Source: Marinoscillum sp965229915
Lineage (GTDB): Bacteria; Bacteroidota; Bacteroidia; Cytophagales; Cyclobacteriaceae
Reading direction: 5' to 3'
Length of the DNA stretch: 64,000 bases
Assembly: GCF_965229915.1 (NCBI RefSeq)
Contig: NZ_CBDDJZ010000001.1
Coordinates: forward strand, 620,001 to 684,000
How positions within the stretch are numbered: the first letter of the stretch is position 1; each line of letters starts with the position of its first letter. The notes beneath the pieces were generated by a model. That model was not told where the DNA came from. It ran no database searches and was given only the letters and a program-made list of their open reading frames with translations. Below are positions 24,142 to 32,696 of this stretch, piece by piece. The position numbers and the translations under genes are program-made.

Positions 24142-24149
24142 TTTGATGA
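24142..24149 (-). promoter_or_regulatory. -7 box of the tRNA-like RNA promoter
   Basis: TACTTTTG on the minus strand, an exact TAnnTTTG. Predicted transcript start is about 24135, leaving a leader of some 20 nt containing the inverted repeat AACGCA/TGCGTT. The -33 position holds a T run but not a perfect TTTG. Confidence 0.55.
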
Positions 24150-24611
24150 TTCAAAAGTAGTACTAACTGACATTCTTTAAAATTTTATTAACACTTTTTG
24201 AAAAGATTTACATATCAGATCAAAATTCGATTTTCAAATTTGAAATTTCACAATTTACCCTCATTTAAAAGCCTGAAATTAGATTTCATTTAATCGTCAA
24301 GCATACAATTCCAACCATAATTTGGTGTTTACATCCATTCTTAGAATAAAATTCTTCCTTTTTGATAAAAATATCTCTCAAAACATTGAACGACACCAGT
24401 AAAATTGACTGGTTGATCTAAAAATCTCAATAGAGTTACCTCAAAAAAAAATAGATTATCTCCACAAGCACTTCTGTTTTAGGCATCATACTGTAGTCCT
24501 CGTTTCCAACGAGGACTTTAGTAGCCTCAGAATTACAATGTGAGATATAAAAGATGAAAACTAGAAGATCTAGGCATCTGCCTCATAAAGGCGAATGAGG
24601 TGAAACGATGG
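24150..24611. other. AT-rich intergenic stretch with a REP-like hairpin
   Basis: No coding frame of protein-like composition. The only strong structure is AGTCCTCGTT-TCC-AACGAGGACT at 24495-24517, a perfect 10-pair palindrome flanked by GTAG/TAGTAG. It lacks a T tract, so it looks more like a dispersed repeat element than a terminator. Downstream of argH it might still stabilise the 3' end of the arginine mRNA. Confidence 0.5.
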
Positions 24612-25943
24612 TTACTTTATTAGCTCCCCCAAAGCTCTCCTTACCTTTTCGAATCCAAACTCCCCTAATTCTCGATCAATCTTGGCTTGGATGCGGTCAT
24701 TACCAAGGTTACCCAAACTGCCAAGGTGGGTATGCTTCACATTTCGGTTGGCTTTATACTCTCCTGCTTCTACTTGTCGACCTACTTCTTTATAGGCATC
24801 ACGGAATGGCATGCCTCCCAGCACCAGCTCATTTACCAGTTCTACAGTAAACAAGTAATCGTATTTTGGATCATCTATAATACCCTCCATCACTTTCATC
24901 TCACTGATCGCAAACTCTGCAATATCAAGACATTGCTTGAGCATTTGAATGCCTGGAAATAAATGTTCTTTTAACTGTTGCAAATCGCGGTGGTAACCGC
25001 TTGGCAGGTTGCTGAGAATTAAGTTTAGTTCGTTAGGCAGAGCCATAAGCTGGTTGCAGCGCCCTCTCACGAGCTCAAACACATCGGGGTTTTTCTTGTG
25101 CGGCATGATGCTGGAGCCGGTGGTCAGTTCATCAGGAAACTTGATGAAATTGAAATTCTGGCCGGCATACAAGCACATGTCCATGGCCAGTTTGCTCATG
25201 GTAGCAGCTATTGAGGCAATAGCGTTGGCAACCGCCACTTCTGTTTTTCCACGGGTCATTTGAGCATACACTACATTGAAGTTAGGCTCATCGAACCCCA
25301 GTAGGTTGGTGGTCAATTCCCGGTCCAGCGGAAACGAAGAACCATAGCCAGCAGCTGACCCTAGTGGATTTTTGTTAGCTACTTCATATGCTCCACGTAG
25401 GGCAATCAAATCATCCGAGAGACTTTCTGCATAGGCACCCAACCACAGTCCAATGCTGGAAGGCATGGCCACCTGCATGTGGGTATATCCAGGGATTAAT
25501 ACATTTTTGTATGCCTCAGATTTCTTTAGCAGTTGATCGGTCAGCACCTTTACCTGGTTCGCAATCACCTCAATCTCACTTCGGAAGAACATCTTTAGGT
25601 CGACCAGCACCTGATCATTTCGGGATCTACCACTATGGATCTTTTTACCTACCTCCCCAAGATTTGCTGTTAGCAAATACTCCACCTGAGAGTGTATGTC
25701 TTCTATTCCTACATCGATGGTTATCTCTCCCGCTTCAGCCTTTTTATACAGGATTTTCAACTCTTTGGAGAGTGAGGCAAGTTCCTCTTTGGTCAACAAA
25801 TCAATACTTGCCAACATCGTGATGTGTGCCAGTGAGCCCAGGATGTCGAAGGGAGCCAATAGCAAATCCAGCTCCTGGTCGTTACCGATGGTGAATACTT
25901 CTACTTTCTTATTGACGTCTGTGGACTTTTGCCAAAGCTTCAT
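24612..25943 (-). CDS. argH: argininosuccinate lyase
   Basis: Start taken at 25943 (MKLWQKS); nine extra codons upstream (25970) are Lys/Arg-rich and atypical. About 443 residues. Splits argininosuccinate into arginine and fumarate, the last step of arginine synthesis. The fumarase/aspartase superfamily loop G-S-S-I-M-P-H-K-K-N-P-D carries the catalytic Ser; S-G-R-S-R-N-D-Q-V near 105-115 and P-G-Y-T-H-M-Q are also typical. It is the last gene of the arginine cluster but is separated from argE by 392 nt, so it may have its own promoter. Confidence 0.95.
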   Translation of the reverse strand: MKLWQKSTDVNKKVEVFTIGNDQELDLLLAPFDILGSLAHITMLASIDLLTKEELASLSKELKILYKKAEAGEITIDVGIEDIHSQVEYLLTANLGEVGKKIHSGRSRNDQVLVDLKMFFRSEIEVIANQVKVLTDQLLKKSEAYKNVLIPGYTHMQVAMPSSIGLWLGAYAESLSDDLIALRGAYEVANKNPLGSAAGYGSSFPLDRELTTNLLGFDEPNFNVVYAQMTRGKTEVAVANAIASIAATMSKLAMDMCLYAGQNFNFIKFPDELTTGSSIMPHKKNPDVFELVRGRCNQLMALPNELNLILSNLPSGYHRDLQQLKEHLFPGIQMLKQCLDIAEFAISEMKVMEGIIDDPKYDYLFTVELVNELVLGGMPFRDAYKEVGRQVEAGEYKANRNVKHTHLGSLGNLGNDRIQAKIDRELGEFGFEKVRRALGELIK

Positions 25944-26335
25944 AGTTCTTTTTCTTTTATTTTCTTTCACTCTCTATCAGATCTCTCCTGAATGTGTTCA
26001 TGACTTAATCATTGGAGGAAAATCGAGCCATACTAAAGGAGTCTTCATCATGTGTTCATGGTCAATTTCCAACCCCTTTTCTTTTTCCCCTAATGAAGGT
26101 GAAAGAAGTAATAATTCAAATATTAAAAAGAATCGACCTTGATTAATAAGCGTTAATGAATTGGAAGAAACACGTTTAAAAAAGCTATACTGTTTGAGCA
26201 CTGATTTTATCAGTGCGAGTTTATGGATTTTCAATGTTTGCGAAGCAATTCTAGCGTATTAATCACAGTCTTGATCTTTTGGTGTTTTTGGACGGTCCGC
26301 CGCTGCGATCAAGCCAAAAGCACATTACATATTAC
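25944..26335. other. argE-argH intergenic region with two structured elements
   Basis: No gene seen. An 8-pair hairpin GCACTGAT-TTT-ATCAGTGC lies at 26198-26216. Nearer argE, CTTGATC (26270-26276) and CTTTTGG (26276-26282) can pair with GATCAAG (26307-26313) and CCAAAAG (26314-26320), in interleaved order, so the two 7-pair helices form a pseudoknot or exclude one another. The element begins 16 nt after the argE stop codon. Confidence 0.45.
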
Positions 26336-27421
26336 TTATCCTTTCACCAACTTATTCAACAGCATCAAATACCCCAATATCCCTTCCCTCAATTCTTCCA
26401 CATAAATGTACTCGTCCGCGGTATGCGATCGGTTCGAGTCACCCGGGCCAATCTTCACCGTCGCAAAAGGCATCAACGCCTGATCTGACATGGTCGGTGA
26501 TCCAAACGTATCAATACCTAGTTCTGCTGCGGCTTTCACCAGTTCATGTTCTTTGTCAATTCGAGAAGGCTGCAGACGAGTAGATCGCTCCTTCACGTCA
26601 CAGGACACATGCTGTCGAATGTGCTCCAAGGTCTCTTCATTAGAATAAGCATCAGTAGTTCGTACGTCTACCACAAAGTGACAGGTATCAGGCACCACGT
26701 TGTGCTGAGAGCCCGCCTCGATGACCGTCACCGACATCTTCACTGGTCCCAAAGTCTCCGACTGATTTGGAAATTGATAGGTCCTAAACCATTCAATATC
26801 TTTCATGGCATTGTAAATAGCATTTTCTCCCTCATCACGGGCTGCATGACCAGCCTTTCCTTTGGCGTAGCAGTCCAGCACCATCAGGCCCTTTTCATTG
26901 ATAGCCATTTCCATTTGCGTAGGCTCACCTACTATACCAAAGTCTACCTCTCCCAATTCTCTAAGAATACTGCGCACACCACCTGCTCCAGAGATCTCCT
27001 CTTCAGCTGTTGCTGCAAGTATCAGGTTGTATTTCAAATCCTTGTGATTGTGGAAGTACATAAAGGTCATGATGAGGCAGACCAGTGGTCCTCCCGCATC
27101 ATTGCTCCCTAAACCATACAATTTCTCATCTTCGATGATGGCCTCATGAGGATTCTTCGTATAGCCTTCATTGGGTTTGACCGTATCGTGATGTGAATTA
27201 AGAAGTATGGTAGGCTTGTCTGGATCAAAGTTTTGATTACGAACCCAGAGATTGTTTCCTTTTCGTTCTACGGTTATTTCATATTCTTCAAAGAAGGCCT
27301 GCAGATGATCAGCTGTTTTCTCTTCGTCTCTGCTAAAGCTTGGAATTTCGATGAGTTCGGAAAGGAGCTTGATCGCTACCTGATGAAGCTGGTCAGTACT
27401 AAACCTGAAGGAAGCTGCCAT
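26336..27421 (-). CDS. argE: M20 family deacylase, N-acyl-ornithine/citrulline deacylase
   Basis: 361 residues, cytoplasmic. M20 peptidase fold with zinc ligands visible in L-L-N-S-H-H-D-T-V, G-L-G-S-N-D-A-G-G and A-T-A-E-E-E-I-S-G (catalytic Glu pair), plus the lid/dimerisation domain around G-K-A-G-H-A-A-R. In this pathway the carbamoyltransferase next to it (ArgF') acts on N-acyl-ornithine, so the substrate is probably N-acylcitrulline rather than N-acetylornithine. Whether the acyl group is acetyl or succinyl cannot be read directly. It overlaps argB by 23 nt, the longest coding overlap in this operon, and no later ATG exists to shorten it. Confidence 0.85.
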   Translation of the reverse strand: MAASFRFSTDQLHQVAIKLLSELIEIPSFSRDEEKTADHLQAFFEEYEITVERKGNNLWVRNQNFDPDKPTILLNSHHDTVKPNEGYTKNPHEAIIEDEKLYGLGSNDAGGPLVCLIMTFMYFHNHKDLKYNLILAATAEEEISGAGGVRSILRELGEVDFGIVGEPTQMEMAINEKGLMVLDCYAKGKAGHAARDEGENAIYNAMKDIEWFRTYQFPNQSETLGPVKMSVTVIEAGSQHNVVPDTCHFVVDVRTTDAYSNEETLEHIRQHVSCDVKERSTRLQPSRIDKEHELVKAAAELGIDTFGSPTMSDQALMPFATVKIGPGDSNRSHTADEYIYVEELREGILGYLMLLNKLVKG

Positions 27422-28178
27422 TCTGTGTATGTATTTGGTCGTATTTACAAATGCGCACCGATCCTACTCCACTCTCCAATGCCTTAAATGCGTTCTCTAA
27501 TTTAGGAATCATCCCGCTATGAATCGCACCAGAAGCCTTCATTTCATTGAAAAAAGACTGCTCAAAATTAGTGATCAGGGATTTTGAATCATTAACATCC
27601 TTCATCACTCCATCCAACTCGAAGGTCAGAATTAGATTCACCTCATAATGAGGTGCCATAGCACTCGCCATCGTACCCGCCATTGTATCGGCATTGGTAT
27701 TAAGAATGTGTCCCTGCCCATCGTGAGTTAGTGGTGCTATTACTGGTATGGATCCTTCTTCGATAAGGCTTTTCGCAAAGGTGTCGTTGACCAATTGTGG
27801 ATCTCCTACCCAGCCATAATCTACATCGTTCTTGATCGGTCGTTTGCTGCTGGTGATCAGATTAGCATCTGCTCCTGTTAAACCAATGGCATTTTCACCC
27901 AGTGACTGAAGCTGCGCCACCAGCTGTTTGTTGACCAGCCCACCATAGACCATGGTGACCAGATCAATAGTAGCATCATCCGTCACACGTCTTCCTTCCA
28001 CCATATTAGCTACAAGACCTAATTTATTTCCGATCTCTGTTGCGATGCGACCACCTCCGTGAATCAGAATTTTTCGACCTTTGAGTGCCACAAACCCGTT
28101 CAGAAATGCTTGTTTCATTTCAGGGTTTTCAATCACCGCACCGCCGATTTTGATGATGTGTAGTGTTTCTTTAGCCAT
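27399..28178 (-). CDS. argB: acetylglutamate (N-acylglutamate) kinase
   Basis: 259 residues. Amino-acid kinase fold: I-K-I-G-G-A-V at the N terminus, I-L-I-H-G-G-G for the phosphate loop, then the V-T-M-V-Y-G-G-L-V-N-K segment and N-T-N-A-D-T-M-A-G-T near the C terminus. Phosphorylates N-acylglutamate, the second step of the pathway. It lacks the N-terminal extension seen in arginine-sensitive hexameric enzymes, suggesting no strong arginine feedback here. It overlaps argF' by 8 nt and argE by 23 nt. Confidence 0.93.
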   Translation of the reverse strand: MAKETLHIIKIGGAVIENPEMKQAFLNGFVALKGRKILIHGGGRIATEIGNKLGLVANMVEGRRVTDDATIDLVTMVYGGLVNKQLVAQLQSLGENAIGLTGADANLITSSKRPIKNDVDYGWVGDPQLVNDTFAKSLIEEGSIPVIAPLTHDGQGHILNTNADTMAGTMASAMAPHYEVNLILTFELDGVMKDVNDSKSLITNFEQSFFNEMKASGAIHSGMIPKLENAFKALESGVGSVRICKYDQIHTQNGSFLQV

Positions 28179-29118
28179 GAGCTTCTAGTATTTCCTGAAA
28201 GACTGCCTGAGCACTATACACTCGATTGCCAGCTTGTGGGATCACGATCGAATGTTCACTATCTAGTACATCATCAGCAATTACTACATTCCTCCGCACG
28301 GGTAGACAATGCATGACTTTTGCTTCATTAGTATTAGCCAATTTCGCCTGATTGACCAGCCAGTCTCCATTCGTTCCCACTTTTCCATAATCATGAAAAG
28401 AGGACCAGTTTTTAACATAAACAAAATCGGCTCCTTTAAGGGCCGCTTCCTGATTGTGCTCGATCTTGGCACCTTTCGTAAACTGCTCACTTAGTTCAAA
28501 CCCTTCAGGCTGAGCGATGGTGAAATCATAGTCTGTCTGAGTTAACCATTGAGCAAATGAATTGGGCACGGCTTGTGGCAATGATTTGATGTGTGGAGCC
28601 CAGGTCAATACCACTTTGGGCTTCTCCACTTTCTTGAATTCGGCAATGGTGATCAAATCTGCCAAAGATTGCAGTGGATGCAGTGTAGCAGACTCCAAAC
28701 TAACTATAGGACATCCAGCGTGCGCTTTGAAAGCATTCATGATTTTTTCACTGTAGTCAGCATCTCGATCGGATAATGAAGGAAAAGATCGTACTCCAAG
28801 AATATCGCAATATTGCCCCATGACAGCTGCTGCTTCACGGATATGCTCTGCCGTACCACCATTCATCACTACACCATCTTCCATCTCAATCTGCCAGGAA
28901 TCTTGAGTCACATTCATGACAATCACATCCATCCCCAGATTAGAGGCTGCTTTTTGGGAGCTCATCCTTGTCCTTAAGCTGGAATTAAAAAAAAGTAGCC
29001 CAAGTGTTTTATTGAGGCCCAACGCCTTGTTGGCAAAGGGATCCTTTTTAATGGCCAGCGCCTTCTTGACCAATACCATAGGATCAGCCACATCCTGCAC
29101 TGAAGTGAAATGCTGCAT
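28171..29118 (-). CDS. argF': N-acyl-ornithine carbamoyltransferase (ArgF')
   Basis: 315 residues. Carbamoyl-phosphate binding loop S-L-R-T-R-M-S-S-Q-K-A-A (47-58) and C-L-P-V-R-R-N-V (C-terminal part) place it with acetyl/succinyl-ornithine carbamoyltransferases rather than ordinary OTCases, as is known for Bacteroidota and Xanthomonas. In that family a Glu (acetyl, Xanthomonas) or Pro (succinyl, Bacteroides fragilis) of the 80s loop sets the acyl preference. Here the loop reads G-G-T-A-E91-H and has no Pro, which would favour acetyl if the alignment holds. Its ATG overlaps the proC stop (TAATG). Confidence 0.88.
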   Translation of the reverse strand: MQHFTSVQDVADPMVLVKKALAIKKDPFANKALGLNKTLGLLFFNSSLRTRMSSQKAASNLGMDVIVMNVTQDSWQIEMEDGVVMNGGTAEHIREAAAVMGQYCDILGVRSFPSLSDRDADYSEKIMNAFKAHAGCPIVSLESATLHPLQSLADLITIAEFKKVEKPKVVLTWAPHIKSLPQAVPNSFAQWLTQTDYDFTIAQPEGFELSEQFTKGAKIEHNQEAALKGADFVYVKNWSSFHDYGKVGTNGDWLVNQAKLANTNEAKVMHCLPVRRNVVIADDVLDSEHSIVIPQAGNRVYSAQAVFQEILEAHG

Positions 29119-29921
29119 TATTTAATGTTTTTGATTTTATCGTATGAGACCATCAGACCTTTGATAAGCGCTGAGCTCAATCCCTGATGTTCCATTTCAT
29201 TTAACCCCGCAATGGTACATCCCTGCGGAGTAGTTACCTTATCAATCTCTACTTCTGGATGATTGCCATTTTCCAAAATTAAGGAAGCGGCGCCTTTGGC
29301 GGTTTGAACGGCAATTAACTGTGCTTCATCTGAATGAAAACCCATTTGAATACCTCCTTGAGTAGCCGCACGCAGAAAGCGCATAAAAAAGGCTATTCCA
29401 CTAGCTCCAAGGACCGTGGCAGCCTGCATCAATTTCTCGTCGATCACGAGCGTCTGCCCGAGTGAATTAAACACCTTCTGCACTGTTAGTGCCAATTCCT
29501 TGCTGTCATTGCAGGCTATGCAGGTCATGGACTCACCAATGGCTATGGCTGTATTAGGCATAGCGCGGACCACAGGAACACTGACCTTCAGTAACCCCTT
29601 GATCTCCTCTATGGAGACACCTGTAATCACCGAGACCAACACATGCTTTTCAGTAAGAACAGGATTGATTTCCTCTATGAGCGTAGCAAGCTGCTTGGGC
29701 TGAACACAGAGAAACACATAACCTGATTGCTCCACAGCTTTTTTATTATCGTCAACTGTGAGATAGCCCTGCTTTGCCAAATAATCAATGTGCTTGAGAT
29801 TCCTTCGGGTCAAATAAATCTCGTCAGCCTTTTTTAACTCTTCCTCCACGATACCCTGAGCAATGGCAATGCCTAGATTCCCAGCTCCAAGAATCGCGAT
29901 ATTTTGATCTAATACGTTCAT
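29118..29921 (-). CDS. proC: pyrroline-5-carboxylate reductase
   Basis: 267 residues. Rossmann NADPH site I-L-G-A-G-N-L-G at the N terminus; M-P-N-T-A-I-A-I-G and the C-terminal helical dimerisation part (T-V-L-G-A-S-G-I-A, D-K-V-T-T-P-Q-G-C-T) are typical. Makes proline from pyrroline-5-carboxylate, which is derived from glutamate semialdehyde or ornithine, so its presence inside the arginine operon links proline to the same supply. It sits between argC and argF', where some Bacteroidota also carry argD; that gene is missing here. Confidence 0.93.
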   Translation of the reverse strand: MNVLDQNIAILGAGNLGIAIAQGIVEEELKKADEIYLTRRNLKHIDYLAKQGYLTVDDNKKAVEQSGYVFLCVQPKQLATLIEEINPVLTEKHVLVSVITGVSIEEIKGLLKVSVPVVRAMPNTAIAIGESMTCIACNDSKELALTVQKVFNSLGQTLVIDEKLMQAATVLGASGIAFFMRFLRAATQGGIQMGFHSDEAQLIAVQTAKGAASLILENGNHPEVEIDKVTTPQGCTIAGLNEMEHQGLSSALIKGLMVSYDKIKNIK

Positions 29922-29924
29922 AGC

Positions 29925-30896
29925 TTAAAAATTACTAGCTTTCAATTTTAGGCCTGCCGATTCCTCCAGACCAAACATCAAATTCATGTTTTGAACAGCC
30001 TGACCTGATGCACCTTTGAGTAGGTTATCGATGATGGAAATGACTAGAAGTTTATTTCCCTCCTTTTGAACATAAACCAAAGCCTTATTGGTATTAACCA
30101 CCATCTTCAAGTCTGGATTCTGATCTACTACATGGGTAAACGAATGGTCTTTATAATAGTCACGATAAATATCATAAGCCTGTTTTTGTGAAATCTCCGA
30201 TTCGAAATAAGATGTCACTATAATCCCACGGGTAAAATTTCCCCTGAAGGGAACAAAGTTGATTACCTGTTCTTCTCCTGATTCTTGTGTCAGACTCTCT
30301 CCTATTTCAGACAGATGTTGGTGCGTAAATGCTTTGTAGACACTCATGTTGCCCTCTCGCCAACTGAAATGTGAAGTTGTAGACAGTGATTGTCCAGCGC
30401 CTGTTGACCCTGTGATTCCCGTTGTATGAATTTCTGATTTGATAATTCCTGCCCTTGCTGCAGGCAAAAGCCCCACTTGAATGCATGTGGCAAAACAGCC
30501 TGGGTTCGCAACCTTTCGAGCCGATTTGATGGCTTCATGATTGAGCTCTGGCAAGCCATAAATAAAGTCGTTGCCTGGTGCCTTCAGTCGAAAGTCATTG
30601 CTCAGATCAATGATTCGAACCTCCGAAGGTACTTTGGTGTCCGCAAGAAAGGTCCTGGATTCTCCATGTCCCTTGCATAAAAACAGCACATCTATCTGAT
30701 CAAAATCCAGCTCTGCATCAAACAGCAACTCCGTATCTCCGATTAAGTCCGTGTGGGTGGAGCTGATTTTCTGACCTGCCTGGCTGCTACTCTGTGCACA
30801 GACCACCTCTGCATTTGGATGGTTCAGTAAGATTCTGATCAACTCACCAGCAGTATAACCAGCCGCTCCGTATACTCCTACTCGCAATTTACTCAT
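29925..30896 (-). CDS. argC: N-acyl-gamma-glutamyl-phosphate reductase
   Basis: 323 residues. NAD(P)-binding V-G-V-Y-G-A-A-G-Y-T-A-G-E-L at 6-19, catalytic C134 in N-P-G-C-F-A-T-C, and the C-terminal G-N-F-T-R-G-I-I and A-L-V-Y-V segments. Short (type 2-like) form. Reduces N-acylglutamyl phosphate to the semialdehyde. The next step, transamination by ArgD, has no gene in this cluster. Start overlaps the argG stop by 8 nt. Confidence 0.94.
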   Translation of the reverse strand: MSKLRVGVYGAAGYTAGELIRILLNHPNAEVVCAQSSSQAGQKISSTHTDLIGDTELLFDAELDFDQIDVLFLCKGHGESRTFLADTKVPSEVRIIDLSNDFRLKAPGNDFIYGLPELNHEAIKSARKVANPGCFATCIQVGLLPAARAGIIKSEIHTTGITGSTGAGQSLSTTSHFSWREGNMSVYKAFTHQHLSEIGESLTQESGEEQVINFVPFRGNFTRGIIVTSYFESEISQKQAYDIYRDYYKDHSFTHVVDQNPDLKMVVNTNKALVYVQKEGNKLLVISIIDNLLKGASGQAVQNMNLMFGLEESAGLKLKASNF

Positions 30897-32085
30897 CGGT
30901 CTGGTGTACTTTGTGATAAATCATGTTCTGGTTGCCAAAAATCTTCGAAAAGCCTTTGACATCTTCTCCAGACCAGGAGTTGTTCATTTCGCCATACTTA
31001 CCAAAACTTGATTGCATCAAGTCGTGATCAGATTCTATGCCAATGACATGAAATCGATAAGGACTCAGCATTACATTAACATCTCCACTAACGAATTTCT
31101 GCGTACTCTTAAAAAATGCTTCTATATCCCGCATCACTGGATCCAAATAATGTCCCTCATGCAGCAGGTTACCATAAGTGAGTGCAAACTGATCCTTCAG
31201 CAACAATTGGTTTTTGGTAAGTACATGCTTTTCTAGCGCGTGATGTGCTTTGATAAGAATGAGAGGTGCCGCAGCTTCAAAGCCAACGCGTCCTTTGATC
31301 CCTATGATGGTGTCACCCACATGGATATCCCTTCCGATGGCGTATGGATTTGCCAGTTTATTGAGCTCTTCGATGCATTCGACAGCAGAAAGCCTCACTC
31401 CATTCAACCCAACAGGTTCGCCTTTTTCGAAGACAATATTTACTTGTTTTGGCTCTTCTTTGGTGAGTTGACTTGGAAAGGCGGTTTCAGGAAGGTAATG
31501 ATTGGAAGTAAGTGTTTCCTTACCTCCTACGGAAGTGCCCCAAAGTCCCTGGTTAACAGAGTATAAGGCTTTCTCCCAGTTACCATTCACACCATGATCA
31601 ATGAGGTATTGGATCTCTTCTTCTCTTGAGAGTTTATTATCACGGATCGGCGTAATAATCTCCACTTCCGGACACAGAATATTGAAAATCATATCAAACC
31701 GCACCTGATCATTTCCGGCACCTGTACTCCCGTGTGCGATTGCAGTTACTCCCAGCTTATTGGCTTCATTGGCAATCGCTGTTGCCTGAAACACACGCTC
31801 GGCGCTAACAGAAAGCGGATAAGTGTTGTTTTTTAACACATTTCCGGCAATCAGGTATTTGATCGATTTCTGATAAAACTCCTCTGTCGCATCTACATTG
31901 AGATGACTTACTGCCCCGAGTTTTTTAGACTTTTGCTCCAAAGCTGTCAGCTCCTCATGATCAAAGCCTCCGGTATTGACAGTTATGGTATGTACTTCAT
32001 ACCCCAATTCTTTAAGGTAGATGCAGCAATAGGTGGTATCTAACCCTCCACTGAATGCAAGGACTACCTTCTTTTGATCACTCAT
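30889..32085 (-). CDS. argG: argininosuccinate synthase
   Basis: 398 residues. N-type ATP-pyrophosphatase loop A-F-S-G-G-L-D-T-T (8-16), the E-R-V-F-Q-A-T and A-H-G-S-T-G-A-G-N-D segments and G-R-D-I-H-V-G-D are all diagnostic. Joins citrulline and aspartate. First biosynthetic enzyme gene after the acyltransferase, whose stop overlaps its start by 4 nt. Some residues of the canonical V-D-V-G-Q motif are altered (here V-N-T-G-G-F), as is common in the Bacteroidota branch. Confidence 0.94.
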   Translation of the reverse strand: MSDQKKVVLAFSGGLDTTYCCIYLKELGYEVHTITVNTGGFDHEELTALEQKSKKLGAVSHLNVDATEEFYQKSIKYLIAGNVLKNNTYPLSVSAERVFQATAIANEANKLGVTAIAHGSTGAGNDQVRFDMIFNILCPEVEIITPIRDNKLSREEEIQYLIDHGVNGNWEKALYSVNQGLWGTSVGGKETLTSNHYLPETAFPSQLTKEEPKQVNIVFEKGEPVGLNGVRLSAVECIEELNKLANPYAIGRDIHVGDTIIGIKGRVGFEAAAPLILIKAHHALEKHVLTKNQLLLKDQFALTYGNLLHEGHYLDPVMRDIEAFFKSTQKFVSGDVNVMLSPYRFHVIGIESDHDLMQSSFGKYGEMNNSWSGEDVKGFSKIFGNQNMIYHKVHQTDE

Positions 32086-32696
32086 TTAATTTTCACTTTT
32101 TGTTTCCAAAACAGGATTTTCTCTTGCACCTTCTCACTCTTATTCTTCCACTGTCGTTTCTTTTCTTCAGGGTCATAGAGCATGCCGGTGCAAAGACACA
32201 TTTGATGATTCTTGCGGGTTAAGATGTCGTAGTTGACACAACTCGAACAACCTTTCCAGAAAGCCTCATCTTCCGTGAGTTCTGAAAACGCAACAGGTCT
32301 GTAACCCAGATCAGAGTTGATCTTCATTACAGCCATACTTGTCGTAAGTCCGAATAATTTAGCGTTGGGGTATTTCTCTCTTGAGAGTTTAAATGCACGT
32401 TCTTTGATGGCTTGGGCCAAGCCATTATTTCTAAAGTCCTGGTGCACAATCAAACCTGAGTTGGCGAGGTACTTGCCATTGCTCCATACCTCTATGTAAC
32501 AAAATCCGGCTAACCTTCCCGATTTGGTCAGAGCTATGACCGCCTTGCCCTCGTTCATCTTCATTTCGAGATAATCGGGGGTTCTTCGGGCAATTCCAGT
32601 GCCGCGTTTGGCAGCACTGTCAGCCATCAATTCGCAGATTTCCTCTGCATATTTTATATGTGATGCATCAGCAACTGATACAACGAACTTGTCCAT
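32082..32696 (-). CDS. GNAT acyltransferase with CxxC...CxC, putative N-acylglutamate synthase
   Basis: 204 residues; head of the arginine operon (4-nt overlap with argG). GNAT core with the acyl-CoA loop V-H-Q-D-F-R-N-N-G-L-A (84-94) and a preceding beta bulge. From 150 on there is C150-S-S-C153 and then C167-L-C169, four cysteines that could bind zinc and are outside the usual GNAT fold. A basic tail of 25 residues follows. Position at the operon head, where a glutamate N-acyltransferase is required and no other candidate (argA or argJ) occurs, suggests it forms N-acylglutamate. Substrate is inferred. Confidence 0.75.
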   Translation of the reverse strand: MDKFVVSVADASHIKYAEEICELMADSAAKRGTGIARRTPDYLEMKMNEGKAVIALTKSGRLAGFCYIEVWSNGKYLANSGLIVHQDFRNNGLAQAIKERAFKLSREKYPNAKLFGLTTSMAVMKINSDLGYRPVAFSELTEDEAFWKGCSSCVNYDILTRKNHQMCLCTGMLYDPEEKKRQWKNKSEKVQEKILFWKQKVKIK

